Source of the DNA: Acidimicrobiales bacterium
GTDB taxonomy: Bacteria > Actinomycetota > Acidimicrobiia > Acidimicrobiales > RAAP-2
Direction of reading: 5' to 3'
Assembly: GCA_015478655.1 (NCBI GenBank)
Contig: JADMIJ010000028.1
Coordinates: forward strand, 1 to 45,942
Length of the DNA stretch: 45,942 nucleotides
The translations under genes and the position numbers were made by a program. The notes beneath the pieces were generated by a model, which was given only the letters and a program-made list of their open reading frames with translations, was not told where the DNA came from and searched no databases. Numbering within the stretch: the stretch's first letter is position 1; the number at the start of each line of letters is the position of its first letter. Below are positions 34,113 to 40,274 of this stretch, piece by piece.

Positions 34113-34676
34113 TCAGCCACACCCTGCCCACGGTCCCCGTTGGGCGCCACGACCCGACCCCGTGCGCCCGCGCCCGCCCGGCCCGGGCCGGTCCTGCTCG
34201 GCAGCGTCCCCGACGGCGCGGGACCGGGAGCCGCGAGCGGTCGCGGTGGGCGTGGTGCCCGCCGGCCGGGATCGGGTCGAGCCGGATCCGGTGGGTGGGC
34301 TCGGAGCTGTGGTGGTGGCTGGGCGGGCGGCGACCGCGGCGATGGCGTCGAGGTCGGTACGGGTGAAGCGCAGGTATTTGCCGAGCCGACGACAGGGCAC
34401 CATCCCGGCCGCCGCGCGTTCGCGCAGCCACGATCCCGGCACGGAGAGCAGCCCAGCGGCCTGCTCGGGGGTCAGCAACACCGCCGGACCTAGCCCCAGC
34501 TCGACCCCGGCCTCCGGTCGCTGTCCATCCATGCCCTCGCTCACCACCGCCCGCTGCCCGGCGTCGATGTGCGTGCCTCGCGCGGTGTTCGCCGCGACCT
34601 CGGCAGTGGTGGTGTCGGCCGGGATCTCGGTGTGCCGGGCTCGAGGGTTCGACACCCGCCCTGGCGGTGGCCTCAT
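34113..34676 (-). CDS. Excisionase-like helix-turn-helix protein
   Basis: 187 residues as opened at 34676; ATG at 34532 is an alternative that removes a low-complexity start. The recognisable part is the MerR/Xis-type HTH from about residue 67: LLTPEQAAGLLSVPGSWLRE, then VPCRRLGKYLRFTRTDLDAI, the excisionase DNA-binding domain pattern. The C-terminal 60 residues are Arg/Gly/Pro-rich and disordered. Such proteins bend attachment sites to steer the integrase toward excision. It lies upstream of the integrase on the same strand. The Pro/Arg tail is unusually long. Confidence 0.8.
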   Translation of the reverse strand: MRPPPGRVSNPRARHTEIPADTTTAEVAANTARGTHIDAGQRAVVSEGMDGQRPEAGVELGLGPAVLLTPEQAAGLLSVPGSWLRERAAAGMVPCRRLGKYLRFTRTDLDAIAAVAARPATTTAPSPPTGSGSTRSRPAGTTPTATARGSRSRAVGDAAEQDRPGPGGRGRTGSGRGAQRGPWAGCG

Positions 34677-34778
34677 GTGGGTCCAGCGCGGTCAGTGCCG
34701 CGAGCGGGCGTCGGGCTGGGGTGAGCCCACACCCGGGCACCACCCTCGCGCACGCCGTAGTTGTGGTGGTGGGTGCAG

Positions 34779-35690
34779 TCACCACCCATCGAGGACCACC
34801 CCGAGGCCGGGGACGTTGATCCGCATCCCCGCCCCGCCGCCGTCGCGCTCGGAGTAGCTCTGGGCGCGGGCCGGCCGGTGTCCACGGTCCGGGCGCTGGG
34901 TGCGTGAGGGCCAGTCCGCGCCGCCGGGCCGCTGGCCGGTGCTGGCGTGGCAGGTCGTGTTCTGCTCGGTGTTGGCGCTCGGATAGCCGACCGGGTAGCC
35001 GCCGGGGGCCTGCGGGTAGGAGCCGGGATAGCCCCCGGAGGGGTAGCCGATCGGCGGATAGCTCGGGTAGGGACCGGGGTAACTCGACGGGCCGTTCGGG
35101 TAACCCGGGTAGCTCAATGAACCGGGGTAACTCGGATAGTTGGGGTAGGTCGGGTAGTTGGAGGGTGCGGCGTGGGTTCGGGCGGGGTCCCGGTCGGGGC
35201 AGGCGCAGCGGGCGGCGACGCGGACCGCGACGGCGATGTCGACGCCACCGACTCGCACCACGGTCGGTGTGCCCTGGGCGGTGTTCGGTGCCGGGGTCAG
35301 GTCGTGCCAGCTCCCGGCGTCATCAGCACAGGTTTGCTGATCACGGTCCGCGGGCCGTGGTAGGTCGGTGGCGGTCGCGGGTAGTTCGGTCACCATCGCG
35401 ACGGGGGCAACTCGGGCACCGGACTCCCCCAGCCCCGCAGTCACCGCGGTGGAGATGGCAGGGGGTGGGGCTGTTGCGGTGCTCGTGGTGAGCAGCGTCG
35501 TCATCAGCGCGGCGAGGACCGTCGCGGTCAGGGTCGTGGCGTTGACCGTGAGCAGGGCGAGCGCGGTGAGTCGGGCCAGGACCGTGCTCATCCACGAGCC
35601 ACGCCGTCGCCCCGCGCCTGGGCCTTGGGCAGGTGCGGTGTCGGGTACCGGTGCGGTGCTGGCGGTCTCGGAGGAGGTGTCGGTTGCCAT
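34779..35690 (-). CDS. Possible separate membrane/Tyr-Pro-repeat protein (nested start)
   Basis: An in-frame ATG at 35690 (MATDTSSETAS) has AGGAAGGG 9 bases upstream (35700-35707), an ideal ribosome site inside the longer frame. Translation from here gives 303 residues: a short charged N terminus (GRRRGSW), a hydrophobic stretch of about 40 residues that reads as a membrane anchor or signal, a part with three cysteines (QQTCADD, CACPD), then Pro/Tyr repeats and a short C-terminal tail. It looks like a surface or envelope protein, perhaps of the conjugation machinery. Whether it is made alone, as the fusion or both cannot be decided from sequence. Confidence 0.6.
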   Translation of the reverse strand: MATDTSSETASTAPVPDTAPAQGPGAGRRRGSWMSTVLARLTALALLTVNATTLTATVLAALMTTLLTTSTATAPPPAISTAVTAGLGESGARVAPVAMVTELPATATDLPRPADRDQQTCADDAGSWHDLTPAPNTAQGTPTVVRVGGVDIAVAVRVAARCACPDRDPARTHAAPSNYPTYPNYPSYPGSLSYPGYPNGPSSYPGPYPSYPPIGYPSGGYPGSYPQAPGGYPVGYPSANTEQNTTCHASTGQRPGGADWPSRTQRPDRGHRPARAQSYSERDGGGAGMRINVPGLGVVLDGW

Positions 35691-36947
35691 GATCGGTTGC
35701 CCTTCCTGCTGGTCGAGGTTCGGCTGAGCCCGGACCTGTGTGGTGGTCTTGGTGGCGGATGCTGCAACGCGGTGGCCGGTGGTCAACTCGCCTCGGGCCC
35801 TGTCCGCGGGCGTGCGTCGTCGCTCGGTCCGTCCGGATCCCGAGATCCCGGCCCGTTTCAAAATGAGCACGTCCTCGTGGCACACCAAATGCCAGGGCAG
35901 TCCGGCTTCGCGGGCTCGGGTGACGGCCATGCGGTGAAAGAACGACGCCCTCGTCACCAGTGCGCCGTCGGGGCCGAGTCCGGCGAGCAGCGCGACGCAG
36001 CGCTGCACGGGGACCAGCCCGGCAGCGGTGGCGGCCCGGATGATCGCGGTGGGCAGGTCGATCAATTCGCCGTGCTCGCGCCACGGTCGGGCGGTGATCA
36101 CCACATGCCCGCCCGGGGCGAGCAGCGTTGCGCAGCCGCGCAGGATCCGGGTCAGGCTGGCCAGCATCCGGTGCTCGGACTGATACGCCAGGTTCGCCCC
36201 CCGAGCTTGGGGGGCGTAGCGGTAGTCGGACTTGGCGACGCCCGCGCCGGGGTCGGCCCGGACCAGGCCGTGGGTGAACTGCCCGTAGGGCGGTGAGGTC
36301 AGCACCAACGCGACCCGGCCAGTGACCTCGTCGCGGTAGGGCGCTGGGATCGCCTCGGGCAGCGCGCGGGCGTCGGCGGTGAACACCCTGGCGTCCCCGC
36401 CGATCCCCCGGCGGCGGGTGTGGTCGATGTTGTCGCGCGCCAGCGACGCCCACTCGGGTTCGACGTCGATACCGACCGCGGCCCGGCCGAGGTGCAGGGC
36501 CTCGATGAGGGTGGTGCCGGCCCCGCACATCGGGTCGAACACCAGATCCCCCGGCCGGGTCAACGCCTCGATCGCATACGCGGCTACCTCGGGCAGCATC
36601 CGCGCCGGGTGCCGGGTGGTCTCGGGTACGTAGCGCTCACCACGCTGCGCGCTGGCGGGACGCTGCCCGGTCGCCCACACGCTCAACGCCGGACCACGAG
36701 ACCCACCTACACAACCCCGGGCCGACGGCACTGAACCCGGACCGGGCGATGCCAGCACCGACCGGTTCCGGCCTACCGGGACGAGCCCCGCGCCAGCGGC
36801 GCCCACCCCGTCACCTGTCGCGGTGGCACCGTCTGCGGGCTTCACACCGTGCGCACCCGCGCGGTCCGACGTGCCGGGCATGGTGGTCGCGGCGCTGGAC
36901 GTTGCGCTGTCCGGGCGGTGGGGGGTAGCGGGGTGTCCGGTGGTCAT
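34779..36947 (-). CDS. DNA methylase in frame with a membrane, Tyr-Pro-repeat region
   Basis: 722 residues from ATG 36947, which overlaps the upstream stop (ATGA). Residues about 110-368 are a TRM11/N4-cytosine-type methyltransferase: SAM motif DPMCGAGTTLIEA (138-150), GIDVEPEW, catalytic LTSPPYGQ (216-223). Residues 1-105 are low-complexity. No stop codon follows the catalytic domain: after a linker (369-419) the frame enters a hydrophobic segment (about 448-490), a Cys-containing region and a 60-residue Tyr-Pro-repeat tail. Methylases in such elements protect from restriction. Because an ideal internal ribosome site precedes Met420, the tail may also or only be made separately (see 34779-35690). 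Confidence 0.8.
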   Translation of the reverse strand: MTTGHPATPHRPDSATSSAATTMPGTSDRAGAHGVKPADGATATGDGVGAAGAGLVPVGRNRSVLASPGPGSVPSARGCVGGSRGPALSVWATGQRPASAQRGERYVPETTRHPARMLPEVAAYAIEALTRPGDLVFDPMCGAGTTLIEALHLGRAAVGIDVEPEWASLARDNIDHTRRRGIGGDARVFTADARALPEAIPAPYRDEVTGRVALVLTSPPYGQFTHGLVRADPGAGVAKSDYRYAPQARGANLAYQSEHRMLASLTRILRGCATLLAPGGHVVITARPWREHGELIDLPTAIIRAATAAGLVPVQRCVALLAGLGPDGALVTRASFFHRMAVTRAREAGLPWHLVCHEDVLILKRAGISGSGRTERRRTPADRARGELTTGHRVAASATKTTTQVRAQPNLDQQEGQPIMATDTSSETASTAPVPDTAPAQGPGAGRRRGSWMSTVLARLTALALLTVNATTLTATVLAALMTTLLTTSTATAPPPAISTAVTAGLGESGARVAPVAMVTELPATATDLPRPADRDQQTCADDAGSWHDLTPAPNTAQGTPTVVRVGGVDIAVAVRVAARCACPDRDPARTHAAPSNYPTYPNYPSYPGSLSYPGYPNGPSSYPGPYPSYPPIGYPSGGYPGSYPQAPGGYPVGYPSANTEQNTTCHASTGQRPGGADWPSRTQRPDRGHRPARAQSYSERDGGGAGMRINVPGLGVVLDGW
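34980..35159 (-). repeat. Tyr-Pro tandem repeats
   Basis: About 60 codons encode an irregular (N/S/G)YP repeat with units such as YPTYPNYPSYPG and GGYPGSYP, roughly 17 YP dipeptides in all. At DNA level the unit is an imperfect GG(G/A)TA-rich direct repeat on the plus strand. Such tracts form extended polyproline-type segments in wall-spanning or surface proteins. Confidence 0.8.
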
Positions 36948-37987
36948 CGGGGGTCTCCGAACGGGTCGTGGGCCGGGGCGAGTGCGGTGTCTTTGGTCAG
37001 GACGAACAGGTCGGTGTGCACGCTCCAGAACGGGGCGTGCGGGCGTCGGCTGCTCGTCGGGCGCGCCAGCTCGCCGTGGATGACGGGGCTGTGCACCAGG
37101 ACGCAGTGCTGGGTGTAGGTCAGCCCGGCGTCCTGCCCGGCGACGATGACGCTGGCCGGGCCCCACCAGCGGTGGGCGCGGCCCAGCACCGAAGGTGTCA
37201 GCACGACCAGGACCCCGCCCGGACGCAGCACCCGAGTCCAGCCAGTCAGGACGCGCGCGGACAGCGGTCGTTTCCCCGCGACCCGGGCGGCGGCGCTGAC
37301 CGGGCCGGCCAGGACCACCACCAGATCGGCCGGGCCGGCCTCGGTGGCCGGGCGGCGCCGACCCACCCCGACCGTGCCGCCCCGGCCCGCCGCCTCACCC
37401 ATTGCCGGTACGGACCCAGCCGCGGCCACCACCACTTCAGCGCCCGCGTGCTCGGCCAGATGATGACCAGGTGTGGCCGCGGCCACATCTTGGCGGTCTG
37501 CGTGGTCGGGGTCGGGGGTGGCCGTACCGGGGGTGTGGCCACGCTCGCGGCCACTGCGGCCAGAGAGCGGGTGGCCAGGGCTCGAGCCGTGGCCGGGGTT
37601 GGGGTGGGGCCCAGGTGCGGTGATGCCGGCGGCGGGCAGCAGAGCGCGGGTGCGCGCGGCCAGGGTCGGGGTGGGCAGGACCGCGTGGGCTCGTCGCCCA
37701 GCGGTCGCGGCGGCGGCGATCAGCGCGGCGGCCTCCCCGGGCAGCGCCGGGTAAGAGCCCAGAGCACGGACGACGACCGCGGCGCCGGGAGCGCTGAATG
37801 CCTCGATGCAGCGGCTCGCCCAGATCGGTAGGGGCGGGTCATCGGCGTCGGGTGCCGGCGCGCACAACCACACCGTGGGCGGGTTCACCACACCCGGACC
37901 CGGTGTCGCGGTGCGGGCGCGGGTGGGTCGTGGGGACCGCGGTGGACGGCCCGGGCGGGCGGGTGGGGTAGGTCGGGGCGTGGGCAT
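36944..37987 (-). CDS. Degenerate SAM methyltransferase-like protein
   Basis: 347 residues from ATG 37987; GGAAGG about 10 bases upstream supports this start over the longer open frame to 38,146. The C-terminal third has the Rossmann methyltransferase tail (LTGWTRVLRPGGVLVVLTPS, then a strand LVHSPVI...TDLFVLTK), but a clear glycine-rich SAM motif is not seen, and the middle (about 140-230) is low-complexity. It overlaps the DNA methylase start by four bases; such methyltransferase pairs recur in actinobacterial elements. Possibly a target-recognition or accessory subunit of the methylase. Confidence 0.65.
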   Translation of the reverse strand: MPTPRPTPPARPGRPPRSPRPTRARTATPGPGVVNPPTVWLCAPAPDADDPPLPIWASRCIEAFSAPGAAVVVRALGSYPALPGEAAALIAAAATAGRRAHAVLPTPTLAARTRALLPAAGITAPGPHPNPGHGSSPGHPLSGRSGRERGHTPGTATPDPDHADRQDVAAATPGHHLAEHAGAEVVVAAAGSVPAMGEAAGRGGTVGVGRRRPATEAGPADLVVVLAGPVSAAARVAGKRPLSARVLTGWTRVLRPGGVLVVLTPSVLGRAHRWWGPASVIVAGQDAGLTYTQHCVLVHSPVIHGELARPTSSRRPHAPFWSVHTDLFVLTKDTALAPAHDPFGDPR

Positions 37988-38618
37988 CACAGAGGGCCTT
38001 CCATTCACGGTGCGCGAGCGTGTGGCCAGCAGAGATGAATGCGCAGAGACAGGACGCCGTGTCCTGGGAGCGCTTACATCGGTAAGAAGGTCCACCCACG
38101 ACCACATATCCGACAGCCCCACCGAAAGTAAGAATTTCTCGCGCATTTTCGGGAAGTTTTCTGGGTGTGGGCCCGGATGTCGGCGGGCCGAGGGGTAGGC
38201 CCGCTCACTATGGCCGGTGAGCGCTCACCGTGTACTCACAGTTTCCTCGCGAATGACTCACATGTCATTCGCCATCGACGTCACCTCGACACCGGATCTC
38301 GAGACCTGAAGGCCCCTTTAGCTGCGCTTTTATCGGCGTGACCCGGTGTGTGACCGGTGAGGGTGGACGCGTTCGGCGAGCGCGGTACGGGTGTGAGCGG
38401 CCGACCTCGTGCCGGACCGCGGCGCGGGCGCGAGCACCCGGGCGGGGGGTGGTGATGGCTAGCTAGTGAGTGCTCTGTCAGTGATTCGCGAGTGTTGCGT
38501 GAGTCCGTGGTGAGCGGTTCGCGAGGGAATTGTCAGTTCGTCGCGAGTATTCGGTGAGTGGGTGTTGTCTTACTGGTCGCTCCGATTCCTACATTCACAA
38601 ACTTCCCCCGGAGCTGAC
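37988..38618. promoter_or_regulatory. Divergent control region with palindromes and TCGCGAG repeats
   Basis: 631 bases between the minus-strand methylase operon and plus-strand transfer operon; no supported gene. It holds a perfect 12-bp palindrome GTGAGCGCTCAC (38217-38228), an inverted repeat with 9-bp arms GCGAATGAC/GTCATTCGC around six bases (38249-38272), and repeats TTCGCGAG at 38485-38492 and 38518-38525 plus TCGCGAG at 38541-38547, with many GTGAG words between. It is locally poorer in GC. This looks like a promoter/operator region and perhaps a transfer origin or partition-like site. Confidence 0.6.
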
Positions 38619-40274
38619 ATGTCGACCGACCGTGTACTCGCCCGATCCCCGCTGTTCATCGCCGACGAGGTGTTCACCGCCCTGTGCACCGGTCCCAGCC
38701 CGCTCTCGCTCCCGATGAGCGAGCTCACTGTCCCCGACACACCCGACCACCCCCACGAGCGCCGCGGCGGGGAAGGGAGCGGGGATGGGGAGGTGATCAG
38801 TCTGGTGCAGTTGCGGCGACTGCTGCGTCGACCGAGCACCCAGAACTCGGTGAAGAACCGGGCCTGGTCGGTGTTGGTCGAACGCTCCCAGCGCCACGGC
38901 GGCGCGTGGACCGTCGGCGCGGTCGGTGTCGCGCTACCCCCGCTGGTTCGCCTGGCCAGCTCCCTGAAACACCCCCACCCCGGTCCGGGTATCGGCTCGG
39001 GTCGAGGCGCCGGCCACCCGCCCTGCCGACCCGGTGGCCACTCTCCCCGCGATGGCCGCCAGGGCGGGCACGAGGGCGGCCACCGAGCCGGCGACGTGAC
39101 TGGCCGCGGGTCAGGCTGGACGTCGCGGCCACGCCTGGCCGGCCACGACCACCCGAGTGTGGGCGGGGGTCGGCAGGTCGCGGTGGCGCGGGTGGAGCTG
39201 GACTCGGAGATCCTGACCGGGTTCCTGCAAGCCCTCGCCGAGGCCGACCCCACCCGGTCGGCGTTGTTCCCGCACCTGATGCGCCACGCCCGCCGCGCCG
39301 GACTGGCCTGGTTACGCCACCAACGCGCCGCGATCCCCCTCGCCGCCGGCCAGCAGGAATCCGCTCCCCCGCCACCACCGTGGGGACATCCGGATCTGGT
39401 GCTCTCCGACGCCGTCTCCCTCGGCGTGATCTCCGTCGCCGAGGCACACCTCATCGGGGCCACCCGCCTGGACAACACCCCCACCCGAGACGTGGCCGCG
39501 GATCTCGGGATCAGCCTCAACACCCTGCTGCAACGACGCCTACGCGCCGAACGCCGACTGACCGAACACCTGCGCTCAACCCAACTCGACGGCGTCGACA
39601 CCACCACCGACCCCACCAGCGCCACCGCCATCAACCACCCCACCAGCCAGGACGGTGGTGCGCGGGGCCCTCGACGGGGTCGCTGTCACATTCCGAGCTC
39701 GGGTGGACCTTCCTATCCACGTCGGGACTCCTGCCCCCACACCGGCGAGGACGGGCCCGGCCCGTGCGGTGTTCGACCCGCGCCGGGGCCCGTGACGCGC
39801 CCGGGCCGCACCCGCGTACCGGTCGGGCTGCTGGTGTTCGCCGCGTTGGCTATCGCGGCCACGCCGATACTCACCACCTCCGCATCCCTGCCCACATCCC
39901 CCGCGCTCGCCTCGGCGGGCCGGAGTGCCCCGCCGCCCACGGCAGCGACGGTCTCGATCACCAGCACCGGGGTGGTCCTCACCGCGCATCACGACACAGC
40001 GCTGGGTGCAGGTGTGGTGCTGGCCCAGGGGGGTGGTGGTGGGCCCTCGTTGGACACGGTCCTGACCAACGTCCGGAACTGGATCATGGGGCTGCTCGCT
40101 CTGCTGGCCACGGTGTATCTGACCGTCGGCGGGGTCCGGTACGTGATGTCCGCGGGTGACCCCGGTGAGGTCGAGGCCGCCAAGCGGGCGTTCCGCTCCG
40201 CGGCCGCCGGTTATGCCCTGGCCGCGCTCGCCCCGGTCCTGGTGCAGATCCTGCGCGGAATCGTCGGCGTCTGA
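38619..40274 (+). CDS. Sigma-like HTH protein in frame with VirB2-like pilin
   Basis: 551 residues from ATG 38619 (GGAG 5 bases upstream). Residues 1-320 look like a transcription factor: an N-terminal helical part (VSLVQLRRLLRRPSTQNSVKNR) and a sigma-region-4-like HTH at about 275-315 (TPTRDVAADLGISLNTLLQRRL). A low-complexity linker follows with no stop. From about residue 400 the protein is VirB2/TrbC-pilin-like: one hydrophobic segment (VPVGLLVFAALAIAATPIL), then NWIMGLLALLATVYLTVGG and AAGYALAALAPVLVQILRG. A DNA-binding protein and a secreted pilin are unlikely to work as one chain, so internal initiation (39,792) or processing is suspected. Confidence 0.7.
   Translation: MSTDRVLARSPLFIADEVFTALCTGPSPLSLPMSELTVPDTPDHPHERRGGEGSGDGEVISLVQLRRLLRRPSTQNSVKNRAWSVLVERSQRHGGAWTVGAVGVALPPLVRLASSLKHPHPGPGIGSGRGAGHPPCRPGGHSPRDGRQGGHEGGHRAGDVTGRGSGWTSRPRLAGHDHPSVGGGRQVAVARVELDSEILTGFLQALAEADPTRSALFPHLMRHARRAGLAWLRHQRAAIPLAAGQQESAPPPPPWGHPDLVLSDAVSLGVISVAEAHLIGATRLDNTPTRDVAADLGISLNTLLQRRLRAERRLTEHLRSTQLDGVDTTTDPTSATAINHPTSQDGGARGPRRGRCHIPSSGGPSYPRRDSCPHTGEDGPGPCGVRPAPGPVTRPGRTRVPVGLLVFAALAIAATPILTTSASLPTSPALASAGRSAPPPTAATVSITSTGVVLTAHHDTALGAGVVLAQGGGGGPSLDTVLTNVRNWIMGLLALLATVYLTVGGVRYVMSAGDPGEVEAAKRAFRSAAAGYALAALAPVLVQILRGIVGV
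39792..40274 (+). CDS. VirB2-like pilin (probable separate start)
   Basis: Translation from GTG 39792 would give 160 residues: a basic leader (TRPGRTR), a signal-like hydrophobic segment, an Ala/Ser/Thr-rich spacer, then two transmembrane helices flanking the cytoplasmic loop SAGDPGEVEAAKRAF. That arrangement is typical of VirB2/TrbC pilins and their actinobacterial counterparts, whose mature form polymerises into the pilus. The ribosome site is weak (GGGGCC), so the start is uncertain. The stop overlaps the TrbL-like gene start (TGATG), coupling pilin and channel synthesis. Confidence 0.55.
   Translation: MTRPGRTRVPVGLLVFAALAIAATPILTTSASLPTSPALASAGRSAPPPTAATVSITSTGVVLTAHHDTALGAGVVLAQGGGGGPSLDTVLTNVRNWIMGLLALLATVYLTVGGVRYVMSAGDPGEVEAAKRAFRSAAAGYALAALAPVLVQILRGIVGV

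Noticed and set aside
34980..35159. CRISPR-like array
   Set aside because: The periodicity is a coding YP repeat with short irregular units, not equal repeats with unique spacers.
35341..36528. 395-codon minus-strand open frame within the methylase
   Set aside because: Arg/Pro/His-rich frame overlapping the methylase, which has clear DPMCGAGTT and SPPY motifs in its own frame.
38570..39643. 357-codon minus-strand open frame opposite the HTH/pilin gene
   Set aside because: Composition is Arg/Ser-rich without domain signals; the plus-strand frame has HTH and pilin features and a ribosome site.
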